The notes: generated by a model from the letters alone, not told the origin. A stretch of 64,000 nucleotides of DNA from Streptomyces luomodiensis (GCF_031679605.1 NZ_CP117522.1:5084001-5148000); one strand, 5' to 3'. Shown: positions 40,482-49,504, counted from the first letter of the stretch. A program made the numbers and translations.

Positions 40482-41533
40482 AGCTGCCCAGCCATGACGC
40501 GGCCGCCCGCACCCCCGGGGACGGCGGCCACCGGGTCCATCTGCCGCACTTCCCCGCGGGCCCGCTGCGCCAGGTCGTCCGCCGGCTGCTGCTGGCGCTG
40601 CTGGTGATGGTGGTGACGGTGGCCATCGTGTACGTCGACCGCGCCGGCTACCACGACAACTCCGACGACGAGGTCGACTTCCTCGACGCCGTCTACTACT
40701 CGACCGTCACGCTGTCGACGACCGGCTACGGCGACATCGTGCCGTACAGCGACAGCGCGCGGCTTTGTAACATCCTGCTGGTCACACCGTTGCGCGTGCT
40801 GTTTCTGATCATCCTGGTCGGCACCACCCTGGAAGTCCTGGCCGAACGCACCCGCGAGCAGTACCGCTTGAACCGCTGGAGGTCAGCGTTGCGTGATCAC
40901 ACCGTCGTCGTCGGCTTCGGCACAAAGGGGCGGTCCGCGGTGCAGACCCTCTGTGCGACGGGACTGCCCAAGAACCGCGTGGTCGTGGTCGACCCCAACC
41001 ACAAGGTGATCGAGGCGGCGAACGCGGAGGGGTTCGCCGGGGTGGTGGGCGACGCGACCCGCAGCGATGTGCTGTTGCGGGCGGAGGCGCAGCGCGCCCG
41101 CCAGTTCGTGATCGCCACCCAGCGCGATGACACCGCCGTGCTGGTCACGCTGACGGCCCGACAGCTCAACCGGGGCGCCAACATCGTGGCGGCGGTGCGC
41201 GAGGAGGAGAACGCGCCGCTGCTGCGCCAGTCCGGGGCCGACGCGGTGATCACCAGCGCCAGCGCGGCGGGGCGGCTGCTGGGCATGAGCGTGCAGAGCC
41301 CGACGGCCGGGGCGGTGATCGAGGATCTGATCCAGCAGGGCACGGGGCTGGACCTGGTGGAGCGCACGGTGGTGAAGGCGGAGGTGGGCAAATCGGTGCG
41401 GGATACGGACGACCTCGTGGTGTCCGTGCTGCGCGGCCATCGCCTGCTCGCGTACGACGACCCCGACGCCAGTCCGCTGCGGGCGGCCGATCGGCTGATC
41501 ACGATCGTTCGCGCACCGATGGTCCAGGAGTAG
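40478..41533 (+). CDS. Two-TM potassium channel with RCK/TrkA-N domain
   Basis: 351 residues; GTG overlapping the moeA stop. Two TM helices flank a pore loop with the selectivity filter TTGYGD (about residues 80-85 within TVTLSTTGYGDIVP). A RCK/TrkA-N Rossmann domain follows: HTVVVGFGTKGRSAVQTL, VVVDPN, VVGDATRSDVLLRAEAQRARQFVIATQRDD, then a TrkA-C-like region. It conducts K+ with ligand gating at the cytoplasmic domain, as in MthK. Coupling to moeA is unexplained functionally. Confidence 0.92.
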   Translation: MKLPSHDAAARTPGDGGHRVHLPHFPAGPLRQVVRRLLLALLVMVVTVAIVYVDRAGYHDNSDDEVDFLDAVYYSTVTLSTTGYGDIVPYSDSARLCNILLVTPLRVLFLIILVGTTLEVLAERTREQYRLNRWRSALRDHTVVVGFGTKGRSAVQTLCATGLPKNRVVVVDPNHKVIEAANAEGFAGVVGDATRSDVLLRAEAQRARQFVIATQRDDTAVLVTLTARQLNRGANIVAAVREEENAPLLRQSGADAVITSASAAGRLLGMSVQSPTAGAVIEDLIQQGTGLDLVERTVVKAEVGKSVRDTDDLVVSVLRGHRLLAYDDPDASPLRAADRLITIVRAPMVQE

Positions 41534-41543
41534 CCTCGCGGCC

Positions 41544-42521
41544 ATGCATGCGATCACGATTCCCGAACCCGGTGGCCCCGAAGCCCTGGTATGGGCCGAG
41601 GTCCCCGATCCCGTGCCCGGCGAGGGGGAGGTCCTGGTCGACGTCGCCGCCGGTGGCGTCAACCGCGCGGATGTGCTGCAACGTCAGGGCTTCTACCCGC
41701 CGCCGGCCGGCGCCCCGCCCTACCCCGGTCTGGAGTGCTCGGGCCGGATCTCGGCGCTGGGCCCCGGCGTCACCGGCTGGGCGGTGGGCGACGAGGTGTG
41801 CGCCCTGCTCGCGGGCGGTGGGTACGCCGAGAAGGTGGCGGTCCCGGCGGGGCAACTGCTGCCCGTCCCCGAGGGCGTGGACCTGGTCACGGCCGCCGCG
41901 CTGCCCGAAGTGACCGCGACCGTATGGTCCAACGTCTTCATGATCTCCCACCTCCGGCCGGGCGAGACGCTGTTGGTGCACGGCGGGTCGAGCGGTATCG
42001 GCACCATGGCGATCCAGCTCGCGAAGGCGGTCGGGGCGCGGGTCGCGGTGACCGCGGGCGGTCCGAAGAAGCTGGCGTCCTGCCGGGAGCTGGGGGCCGA
42101 CATCCTCATCGACTACCGCGAGCAGGACTTCGTCGAGGAGATCCGCCAGGCCACCGATGGCGCGGGAGCGGACGTCATCCTGGACATCGTGGGCGCGAAG
42201 TACCTCGCCAAGAACGTGGAGACGCTCGCCGTCAACGGCCGGCTGGCGATCATCGGGATGCAGGGCGGCGCGAAGGCCGAGCTGAACCTGGGCACCCTGC
42301 TCTCCAAGAGCGCCGCCGTGACGGCCACCGGGCTGCGGGCCCGCTCGCTGGCACAGAAGGCGGCGATCATCGCGGCGGTCCGGGAACACGTCTGGCCGCT
42401 GATCGGCAGCGGCCGGGTCCGCCCGATCGTCTACCGCACCACCCCGATGCGGGAGGCCCCGGAGGCCCACCGGCTGATGGAGTCCAGCGAGCATGTGGGG
42501 AAGATCCTGCTGACGACGTGA
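41544..42521 (+). CDS. NAD(P)H:quinone oxidoreductase (zinc-free MDR family)
   Basis: 325 residues; ATG 10 bp after the channel gene. GroES-like domain (MHAITIPEPGGPEALVW, GVNRADVLQRQGFYPPP) and nucleotide-binding domain (LLVHGGSSGIGTMAIQLAKAVGARVAVTAG). No zinc-ligand Cys set is present. It matches the PIG3/Qor type of quinone reductase. It reduces quinones with NADPH by one-electron or hydride transfer. Not obviously linked to its neighbours. Confidence 0.88.
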   Translation: MHAITIPEPGGPEALVWAEVPDPVPGEGEVLVDVAAGGVNRADVLQRQGFYPPPAGAPPYPGLECSGRISALGPGVTGWAVGDEVCALLAGGGYAEKVAVPAGQLLPVPEGVDLVTAAALPEVTATVWSNVFMISHLRPGETLLVHGGSSGIGTMAIQLAKAVGARVAVTAGGPKKLASCRELGADILIDYREQDFVEEIRQATDGAGADVILDIVGAKYLAKNVETLAVNGRLAIIGMQGGAKAELNLGTLLSKSAAVTATGLRARSLAQKAAIIAAVREHVWPLIGSGRVRPIVYRTTPMREAPEAHRLMESSEHVGKILLTT

Positions 42522-42654
42522 GCGAGTCCGGTGGATCCGGTGGGGCCGGATATCGATCGGGCGTCGCCCCGGCGCAACCCCGTGCGGCTCCCATAAGCCC
42601 CCGCCGGCCCGGCGCCCGCCCGGCGCGGTCCCCATAACCCCAGCGGGTCCGGTG

Positions 42655-42680
42655 CGTACGGAACCGTACGATTCCGTACG
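42655..42680. promoter_or_regulatory. Long palindrome with three CGTACG cores
   Basis: CGTACGGAA (42655-42663) and TTCCGTACG (42672-42680) are perfect inverted repeats around CCGTACGA, which itself contains CGTACG. It lies 83 bp upstream of the anchored-protein gene. A dimeric regulator is the likely reader. Confidence 0.6.
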
Positions 42681-42762
42681 GATGCGTTCAAGATGCCCGA
42701 GTCGTAACCTCATGTGACGCTGATCCCGTTACGCAATGGTTCGGCACGGGAGGGTGACCACC

Positions 42763-43269
42763 GTGAACCCTGCGACGCTTCGCACGCTCCCCGCGGCGGC
42801 CCTGCTGGCGGGTACCGCGCTGACCGCCGCCCCCGCTGCCCTCGCCGCCTCCGCCGCCCGCGGCGACGACACCGGCAGCGGGCTGGCGGGCACTCGTGCG
42901 GGTGAGGGCCGTGCGCACCCCGGCCGCACCGGGACGCCCGCCCCCTCGCCGTCGGACGACGGCCCCTCGACCGGGACGCCGGACGGGGGCCAGGGGGACG
43001 AGGGGAGAGACGAGGAGGGGGAGGACGAGAGCGCCGGGCGGTTTTCGCTGGTGCCCGAGTGGACGCCGTCCTCCGTGCCCGTCCCGGGGCGGCCGGACCG
43101 GCGCGAGGCGCGCGAGTCGCTCCCGTCCGGGCAGCCTTACGGTGGCCGGCGGACCGCCTCCGAGCCCAGTGGGCGGGCGATGCGGGTGCTGCCGCTGGGC
43201 ACCGGTCTGGCGCTCACCGGTCTCGGCCTCGGCCTGGCGTTCTTCGGTCTGCGGCTGCGCCGCCGCTGA
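42763..43269 (+). CDS. Secreted, C-terminally anchored small protein
   Basis: 168 residues from the GTG at 42763, about 9 bp after GGGAGG; a longer ATG frame starts at 42736. Signal peptide (LPAAALLAGTALTAAPAALAASA) followed by a Gly/Asp/Glu-rich, low-complexity outer region and a C-terminal TM helix (about 145-163) with a RLRRR tail. The junction reads RVLPLGTG, which resembles an LPxTG sorting motif with one extra residue but is not one. It is likely to be held in the membrane by the helix. Function unknown. Confidence 0.75.
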   Translation: MNPATLRTLPAAALLAGTALTAAPAALAASAARGDDTGSGLAGTRAGEGRAHPGRTGTPAPSPSDDGPSTGTPDGGQGDEGRDEEGEDESAGRFSLVPEWTPSSVPVPGRPDRREARESLPSGQPYGGRRTASEPSGRAMRVLPLGTGLALTGLGLGLAFFGLRLRRR

Positions 43270-43333
43270 CATCGGTGCCGGATTCCCCGACCCTCGCCCT
43301 CCGCGCCGGGTGCCGGTGCGGAACAATAGGGGT

Positions 43334-43903
43334 ATGAACCAGCCGATGAACGAACGAGCGCAGGAGAGCCCGCACGTCCTGGTCGTCGGTCCGGACGGCA
43401 TGGCACTCGGCGGCGTCGCTCCTGCTTCTGGCGAGGGCAGTGGTGACGACGAGTCGCGCGAGGTTCCCGTGACGGACATGGTCGAACAGCCGGCGAAGGT
43501 CATGCGGATCGGCAGCATGATCAAGCAGCTGCTGGAGGAGGTCCGCGCCGCGCCTCTCGACGAGGCCAGCCGGGTCCGGCTCAAGGAGATCCACTCCAGC
43601 TCGGTGAAGGAGCTGGAGGACGGGCTGGCACCCGAGCTGATCGGGGAGCTGGAGCGGCTGTCGCTGCCCTTCACGGACGACGCGGTGCCCACCGAGGCGG
43701 AACTGCGCATCGCCCAGGCCCAGTTGGTCGGCTGGCTGGAGGGGCTGTTCCACGGCATCCAGACCACCCTGTTCGCCCAGCAGATGGCGGCGCGCGCTCA
43801 GCTGGAGCAGATGCGCCGGGCGCTGCCGCCGGGGCTCGGCGGGGGCGAGGAGGACGAGGTCGCGCCCCAGCAGGGCGGCGCCCGCTCGGGCCCGTATCTC
43901 TGA
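43334..43903 (+). CDS. bpa: Bacterial proteasome activator Bpa
   Basis: 189 residues; ATG start. A central helical bundle (about 60-160: VMRIGSMIKQLLEEVRAAPLDEASRVRLKEIHSSSVKELEDGL, LRIAQAQLVGWLEGLFHGIQTTLFAQQMAARAQLEQM) and a C-terminus ending in GPYL, a HbYX-type motif that opens the 20S proteasome gate. The family makes an ATP-independent ring activator of the actinobacterial proteasome. A flexible, acidic N-terminus fits the family. Confidence 0.92.
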   Translation: MNQPMNERAQESPHVLVVGPDGMALGGVAPASGEGSGDDESREVPVTDMVEQPAKVMRIGSMIKQLLEEVRAAPLDEASRVRLKEIHSSSVKELEDGLAPELIGELERLSLPFTDDAVPTEAELRIAQAQLVGWLEGLFHGIQTTLFAQQMAARAQLEQMRRALPPGLGGGEEDEVAPQQGGARSGPYL

Positions 43904-43944
43904 GCCGCTCACCAGGCCCTTGACGCGCGGGCCGCACGACGAAA

Positions 43945-43986
43945 CGACGCCGCGGGCCTCATCCGGAGATGAGGCCCGCGGCGTCG
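43945..43986. terminator. Bidirectional terminator between bpa and kinase gene
   Basis: A perfect 18-bp inverted repeat (CGACGCCGCGGGCCTCAT at 43945-43962, complement at 43969-43986) with a 6-nt loop, between convergent genes. Confidence 0.85.
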
Positions 43987-44020
43987 GTGTGCCGGGTGCG
44001 GCCGGGCCGGGGAGCCGTGC

Positions 44021-45679
44021 CTACCCGGGGTTGCCGGTGGAGACGGTCAGCTCGATGGTGTCCGTCTTGGGGTTGTACGGCTCGTAGTTCCGGTACGTGT
44101 AATTGAGGACCGTGCCCTTGCCCCACAGATTCTCGTCCTGGGGCACCACGCGGTACTTCCAGCCGGCCGCGCGGATGCACTTCTTCACCGAGTCGATGTA
44201 GAGGTTCTGGAAGTCGGGCACCGTGTACGTGCCCTTCTCGTCGTCGTCCTCGTACGCGTCGGTGCACTTCTCCGGGTCGATCGTCTTCGTCTTGTCGCCC
44301 ATGCGGAAGCCCGCGGAGGTCGCGGAGGCCGACGGGGACGCCGATGTGTCGCCGCCCTTGCTCTCGTCCTCGGAACCGCCGCCGCCGTTCAGCGCGACCA
44401 CCAGGATCACGGCGATGACCGCGACCGCCGCGACGACGGCCGAACCTATGATCACGCGCTTGTTGCCGTTGCCGCCGCCGTTGCCGCCACCGCTGCCGGA
44501 CGGCGTCGAGGCGGGCGAGATGTTGTACGGCGGCGGGGTGCTGGGGCCGCCCGGGTACGCCGGCGTCGGGGCCTGGTAGCCCTGCTGCCCCATCGGCTGG
44601 CCGGTGGACGGGGGCGGGGTGGACGGGCCGAAGGCGCCGTACTGCCCGGCGGAGGGCTGCGGCTGGTACGGCGTCTGGACGCTGCCGGGGCCCGGGGCGG
44701 GCGTCTGCTGGTCGATCGGCGGGAAGACCGCCGAGCCGACACCGGCGCCGCTGCGGGCCGGCGGACCGCCGCTGATGATGATCGGCGAGGCACCGGTCTG
44801 ACCGGTACGGGTGACCCGGACGCATTCGTCGCGCATGGCCTCGGCGTTCGGGAAGCGCTCGTTCGGGTTCTTCTTCAGGGCGCGGGCGACCAGCGCGTCC
44901 ACCGCCGGGGGTATGGACTGGTTGATCGTGGAGGGCGCGACCGGCTCCTCCTGTACGTGTGCGTACGCGATGGCCAGCGGCGAGTCCGCGTCGAAGGGCA
45001 GCCGGCCGGTCAGCAGCTCGAAGAGCATGATGCCGACCGAGTACAGATCGCTGCGGGCGTCGACGCCGCGGCCCAGCGCCTGCTCGGGGGAGAGGTACTG
45101 CGGGGTGCCGACCACCATGCCGGTCTGGGTCATGGAGGTGACCCCGGACTGCATGGCGCGGGCGATGCCGAAGTCCATGACTTTGACCACATCGCGCTTG
45201 GTCATCATCACGTTGCCCGGCTTGATGTCGCGGTGGACCAGCCCCATCTCATGGCTGATCTCCAGCGCCGCCAGCACATCGCCGGTGATCTTCAGGGCCT
45301 TTTCGGTCGGCATCGCACCGTATTGCCGGACATCGGTGTCCAGAACCGACCGCAGCGGATGCCCCTCGATGTACTCCATGACGATGTACGGCATCAGCGA
45401 ACCGCCGATGTCGTCCTCGCCGGTGTCGAAGACCGAAACGATGTTGGGGTGCGTGAGTTTCGCAACAGCCTGGGCCTCGCGGCGGAAACGCTCGCGGAAG
45501 GACTGCTCCCGCCCCAGCTCGGTGTGCAGCGTCTTGATCGCGACCTGGCGGGCCAGCACGGTGTCGTAGGCCAGGTGCACGGAGGCCATGCCGCCCTCGC
45601 CCAGCAGGTCACGCAGCTGATAGCGGCCGTTCGCCAGAGAGTGGCCTTGGTACCGCCCTGATGCGCCGTGCTGGCTCAT
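44021..45679 (-). CDS. Ser/Thr protein kinase with single PASTA-like outer domain
   Basis: 552 residues from the ATG at 45679; the frame upstream lacks conservation. Kinase domain about 19-280: LGEGGMASVHLAYD, QVAIKTL, HRDIKPGNVMMT, MDFGIARA, SPEQALG. A Pro/Gln/Gly-rich juxtamembrane stretch precedes a TM helix at about 405-430. The outer part holds one PASTA-like unit (VPDFQNLYIDSVKKCIRAAGWKYRVV, ...VLNYTYRNYEPYNPKTDTIELTV) with two Cys residues that could form a disulfide. It is divergent from a second kinase. Confidence 0.9.
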   Translation of the reverse strand: MSQHGASGRYQGHSLANGRYQLRDLLGEGGMASVHLAYDTVLARQVAIKTLHTELGREQSFRERFRREAQAVAKLTHPNIVSVFDTGEDDIGGSLMPYIVMEYIEGHPLRSVLDTDVRQYGAMPTEKALKITGDVLAALEISHEMGLVHRDIKPGNVMMTKRDVVKVMDFGIARAMQSGVTSMTQTGMVVGTPQYLSPEQALGRGVDARSDLYSVGIMLFELLTGRLPFDADSPLAIAYAHVQEEPVAPSTINQSIPPAVDALVARALKKNPNERFPNAEAMRDECVRVTRTGQTGASPIIISGGPPARSGAGVGSAVFPPIDQQTPAPGPGSVQTPYQPQPSAGQYGAFGPSTPPPSTGQPMGQQGYQAPTPAYPGGPSTPPPYNISPASTPSGSGGGNGGGNGNKRVIIGSAVVAAVAVIAVILVVALNGGGGSEDESKGGDTSASPSASATSAGFRMGDKTKTIDPEKCTDAYEDDDEKGTYTVPDFQNLYIDSVKKCIRAAGWKYRVVPQDENLWGKGTVLNYTYRNYEPYNPKTDTIELTVSTGNPG

Positions 45680-45990
45680 GTCGTACTTCCCCCTCGGCGC
45701 ACCCACTACTCCGACGCGCACGTTTCGACGCATTGATCTTGACGTTCTGGATATCGTGGCCAAGTCTGCCCCAGGCCACGGACACGTCAAGCCACGTGCC
45801 CGTTCCGTGACCGGATGCGTAAGAACCCGTCACGCGATTTGCATCGCTTCAGCGTCAACAGGTTTGATGACCGGTCCATCACCAACCGACGCACGGCGCG
45901 AAGGCTGTAGCGTGCCTAGCGGGAACCGTACCGCCCGTGGGCGGGGCGATCTCTACCAGACCCCCACCGAGAACGAGACGGCGAGGACCG
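45680..45990. other. Shared control region of two divergent Ser/Thr kinase genes
   Basis: 311 bp without a gene. TTGACG at 45739-45744 could be a -35 element but its -10 is unclear. The stretch at 45825-45870 (GTAAGAACCCGTCACG, GATTTGCATCG) is relatively AT-rich and probably holds the + strand promoter. Confidence 0.4.
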
Positions 45991-47577
45991 ATGGCACAGA
46001 CCCAGAGCGCCCAGGGGCCCTCCGAACCTGACGCCAGCGGGTCCGGAATGCCGGACACACCCGAGGCGTGGGGCAACGCGGGACTTGTCGGCGATGGCCG
46101 ATACCGACTGACCAGCCGCCTCGGCCGCGGCGGTATGGCGGAGGTGTTCGCCGCCGAGGACCTGCGGCTCGGCCGGACGGTCGCGGTGAAGCTGCTCCGC
46201 GCCGACCTGGCCGAGGACCCCGTGTCCAAGGCCCGCTTCACCCGCGAGGCACAGTCCGTGGCCGGGCTGAACCACCACGCGGTGGTGGCGGTCTACGACT
46301 CCGGCGAGGACACCGTCGGCAAGAACACCGTGCCGTACATCGTCATGGAGCTGGTCGAGGGCCGGACCATCCGCGATCTGCTGCTCAACGCCGAGGCCCC
46401 GCCGCCGGACCAGGCGCTGATCATCGTCTCCGGGGTGCTGGAGGCGCTCGCCTACAGCCACCAGCACGGCATCGTGCACCGGGACATCAAGCCCGCCAAC
46501 GTGATCATCACCAACAGCGGCGCGGTCAAGGTGATGGACTTCGGCATCGCCCGCGCCCTGCACGGCGCGCAGTCCACCATGACCCAGACCGGCATGGTCA
46601 TGGGCACACCGCAGTACCTCTCGCCGGAGCAGGCCCTCGGCAAGGCCGTGGACCACCGCTCCGACCTGTATGCCACCGGATGTCTGCTCTACGAGCTGCT
46701 GGCGCTTCGCCCGCCGTTCACCGGGGAGACCCCGCTGTCGGTGGTCTACCAGCACGTCCAGGACACCCCGGTGCCGCCGTCGGAGATCTCCGGCACCGTG
46801 CCGCCGGAGCTGGACGGCCTGGTCATGCGCTCCCTCGCCAAGGACCCGGACGACCGGTTCCAGAGCGCCGAGGAGATGCGCGGACTGGTCCAGTACGCGC
46901 TCCAGATGCTCCACGAGGCGGGCGGCCACACCGGCGTCTGGAACACCGGCCCGGTCACCCAGCACCTGGGCGCCGCGACCCCCGCCATGGGCATGCACGG
47001 TGTCGGGGCCACCACCGCGCTCCCGCATCCGGGCCACGGCGACACCACCCAGCAGCCGGTCCTCACCGGCCCCGGCGGCGGTGACGGCGGCTACCACGGC
47101 GGTTCCGGGCGCCGTAAGGGCCGCAGCAGGGTGTGGCTGATCGCGGTGCTCGCGGTGATCGCCGTCGCGGCCGGGGTCGCCTTCGCGCTGAACGCCGGCA
47201 AGAAGGACGACGGGAACCAGCCGAGCAAGCACCAGACCTCGGTCACCCAGGACAAGAACACCGACGAGCCGAGCGATACGCCGAGCGACGACACGGGCGA
47301 CGACACGGTCCCGACCGACGAGGCCACCTCCGGTGGCACGGGCAGCGACTACCTCCCGAGCCAGGGCCCGACGCCGACGTACTCCGACGGCGACCCCACC
47401 GACGAGCCCACGGACCAGCCGACGGATCCGGGCAACGACGACCAGCCGAGCGACGAGCAGACCACCCCCGGCGGCGGCGAGCAGACCACCGAGCCCACGA
47501 ACGACCCGCCCTCGACGGGCGACGGCCAGCCCACCGATCCGACGGGCGACACGGGCAACGTCGACGGCACGCCCTGA
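45991..47577 (+). CDS. Ser/Thr protein kinase with acidic Thr/Pro-rich outer tail
   Basis: 528 residues from the ATG at 45991. Kinase domain about 35-300: LGRGGMAEVFAAED, TVAVKLLRA, HRDIKPANVIIT, MDFGIARALHG, SPEQALGKAVDHRSDLYATG. TM helix at about 380-402 (VWLIAVLAVIAVAAGVAFAL). The outer 125 residues are a low-complexity Asp/Thr/Pro/Gly tail (repeated PTDEPTDQPTDPG) with no PASTA domain. It may span the cell wall or be glycosylated. It is transcribed away from the PASTA-like kinase at 44021, and the two kinase domains are related. Confidence 0.9.
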   Translation: MAQTQSAQGPSEPDASGSGMPDTPEAWGNAGLVGDGRYRLTSRLGRGGMAEVFAAEDLRLGRTVAVKLLRADLAEDPVSKARFTREAQSVAGLNHHAVVAVYDSGEDTVGKNTVPYIVMELVEGRTIRDLLLNAEAPPPDQALIIVSGVLEALAYSHQHGIVHRDIKPANVIITNSGAVKVMDFGIARALHGAQSTMTQTGMVMGTPQYLSPEQALGKAVDHRSDLYATGCLLYELLALRPPFTGETPLSVVYQHVQDTPVPPSEISGTVPPELDGLVMRSLAKDPDDRFQSAEEMRGLVQYALQMLHEAGGHTGVWNTGPVTQHLGAATPAMGMHGVGATTALPHPGHGDTTQQPVLTGPGGGDGGYHGGSGRRKGRSRVWLIAVLAVIAVAAGVAFALNAGKKDDGNQPSKHQTSVTQDKNTDEPSDTPSDDTGDDTVPTDEATSGGTGSDYLPSQGPTPTYSDGDPTDEPTDQPTDPGNDDQPSDEQTTPGGGEQTTEPTNDPPSTGDGQPTDPTGDTGNVDGTP

Positions 47578-47613
47578 GGGCGGGGCGGGGGCGCCGGGAA
47601 CCTCGCGCAGAGG

Positions 47614-47733
47614 CCCTCGGCGCCCCCGTCGGCTCCTCGGTGCCCCCGTCAGTCCCCTTGGTGCCCTGTCAGCCCCTCGGCGCCCCCGCCAGCTCCCTCG
47701 GCGCCGCCGTCAGCCCCCTTGGCGCCCGCTCAG
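47614..47733 (+). repeat. About six degenerate 20-21 bp tandem repeats
   Basis: Units of the form CCTCGGCGCCCCCGTCAGCC recur with C/T variation from 47614 to 47733, immediately after the kinase gene and running into the phosphotransferase end. Non-coding; origin by slippage is likely. Confidence 0.75.
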
Positions 47734-48767
47734 CCGCAGAAGGCGTCGCGGACCGCGTCGTACTCCCGGGTCCACCACACCACCAGCGCGGCGGCCGCCG
47801 GGAACTGCGGATCGGCGCGCCCGTCCCCGCGCTGGTAGCGCCAGCGCAGCATCCAGAAGTCGTTGAGCCGTTCCCACCACACCCGGTGCACGGCCGCGGC
47901 CATCTCGGCGGCCCCGGCCCCCGCCGTGCAGCGGTACGCCCGTGCGTAGGACCGCACCTTGGTGAGCTCCAGGGTGCCGCCGGGCCGTACGAAGAAGATC
48001 GCGGCGGCCCGGACCGCCTCCTCGGCGCGCGGCTGCACCCCGAGCCGGTCCCAGTCGACGATGGCGGCCGGTTCCGTATCGCGGTAGAGCAGGTTCAGGG
48101 GGTGGAAGTCGCCGTGCACCCAGCCGGTGACCGGGACGGCGTGTGCCTCCGGGCGGCGGTGCGCGTGCCGCTCCAGCAGCGCCCGCCGCTCGACCAGGCG
48201 GTGCTCGGCGAGCTCGTCGAAGGAGTCGCGTGCCCGGCGCCTCCGGACCAGCGTGAGCAGCTCGTCGATGACGGCGAAGGTGTCCACTGGGTCGGCCGCC
48301 TCCCCGGGCGGCTGCCGGTCGCCCGTACGGGCCCGCATGACCCGCTCCAGACAGGTGTGGACCAGCCCGAGCAGCCCGCCCAGCCGCCAGCACTGCGGGG
48401 CGGTCAGCTCACCGCCGTCGCGGTGCCGCCCGTCGACCCAGGGGTGTAAGGCGTAGCAGCGGCCGCCGATGACCACGACCGTACGGCCGTCGGCGTCGGG
48501 GACCGGCGGGGCGACGGGCACCCCGAGCGCGCCCAGCCGCTGGGTGACCCGGTGCTGGCGGGCGATGGCGGTGCGGTCGCCGTCGAGGTGGTGTTTGAGG
48601 AAGAACCGGCCGCGGGTGGTGGCGAGGCGGTAGCCGCGGTTGAGCAGCCCCTGGGTGAGCGGTTCGCAGGAGACCGCCTCACCGGCGCTGTCGTAGCGGC
48701 GGAGCAGGGTGCTCAGGGTTTCCCCGTCGGGAGCGTCCTCGGCGGAGCGTACATGTGAGCGCGGCAC
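47730..48767 (-). CDS. Aminoglycoside phosphotransferase-like kinase
   Basis: 345 residues; GTG start. Kinase-like fold of the APH/choline-kinase family: LTQGLLNRGYRLATTRGRFFLKHH (nucleotide-binding Lys), GRCYALHPWVDG, catalytic GWVHGDFHPLNLLY near residue 217, and metal-binding IVDWDRLGVQPRAEE. The phosphate acceptor cannot be predicted; homoserine-, hydroxyurea- or antibiotic-type substrates are all possible. It shows no surrounding resistance context. Confidence 0.85.
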   Translation of the reverse strand: MPRSHVRSAEDAPDGETLSTLLRRYDSAGEAVSCEPLTQGLLNRGYRLATTRGRFFLKHHLDGDRTAIARQHRVTQRLGALGVPVAPPVPDADGRTVVVIGGRCYALHPWVDGRHRDGGELTAPQCWRLGGLLGLVHTCLERVMRARTGDRQPPGEAADPVDTFAVIDELLTLVRRRRARDSFDELAEHRLVERRALLERHAHRRPEAHAVPVTGWVHGDFHPLNLLYRDTEPAAIVDWDRLGVQPRAEEAVRAAAIFFVRPGGTLELTKVRSYARAYRCTAGAGAAEMAAAVHRVWWERLNDFWMLRWRYQRGDGRADPQFPAAAALVVWWTREYDAVRDAFCG

Positions 48768-49504
48768 CTGCCAGATGTTAGATCACCGGACATCACCGCC
48801 ACGGCGCACACAAAGGGGACGATGCGCCTGCCGAACGCGCCCGGTTGACCGAGACGTCACCACCCCACCCCGGCCCGCACCGCCCCCGCCGGGCGCAGCG
48901 CGTCTGCCTCCGTGCCGCCCCCGCCGGCCGGGGCCCGCCCCTCCGGGATCGGTGCCGTCCCGCGTCGGGCTCAACGTCTCGGGGGCCTGCGCCGCCTCCG
49001 CCGGAACAACAGCGCTTCGGGACCCGGGTCGCCCGCCGCCGGGGGCCTGTGCCTCCGCAGCCGTGTCGCCCGCCGCTGCGGGCAGCGCCCGCGCCGCCCG
49101 TGTCGGGCTCACCGGTTCGTGGTCTGCGCCGTCTCCGCCGGGGGGGTGCTTCGGGGTCCGCCCTCCCCGCTCAGGGGCCAGCGTGTCTGGCCTCGTGCCG
49201 CCCGCCGCCGCAGGGCAGTGCCTCTCCGGGGGCCGTGTTGCCCGCCGCCGCGCGGTAGTGCTCGTGCCGTCCGCGTCGGGTTCAGCGGTTCGGGGCCCTG
49301 TGTCGCCCGCGTCGGGCTCCGCGTGTCTGGCCCCGTGCCGTCCCCGCCGGGGGGTGCTTCGGGGCCCTCCGGGGTCCCGGTCCGCCGCCGGGGGCCTGTG
49401 CCTCCGCAGCCGTGTCGCCCGTCGTCGCGGGGCGCAGTGCCTCCGGAGCCGTGCCGCCCCCGGGGGGGCCCGCGCCGCCGCCCCGTTCGCCCGCCCCGTC
49501 AGGG
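48768..49504. repeat. 0.7-kb GC-rich degenerate repeat block, non-coding
   Basis: No gene is supported here. The block from about 48832 to 49500 is built of shuffled motifs such as GTGTCGCCCGCCG, GTGCCTCCGCAGCC, GTGTCTGGCC(C/T)CGTGCCG and GGGGGGTGCTTCGGGG. A 40-bp segment at 49033-49072 recurs without change at 49382-49421. Open frames on both strands (for example 48783-49508 minus) have no ribosome-binding site or domain and reflect the lack of stops in GC-rich DNA. Confidence 0.75.

Noticed and set aside
47730..48767. Phosphotransferase as an antibiotic-resistance gene
   Set aside because: The fold is shared by choline, homoserine and other kinases, and nothing around it indicates antibiotic production or resistance.
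47614..49500. Repeat arrays as a possible CRISPR
   Set aside because: Units are degenerate and contiguous, without unique spacers of constant length, and no cas genes are present.
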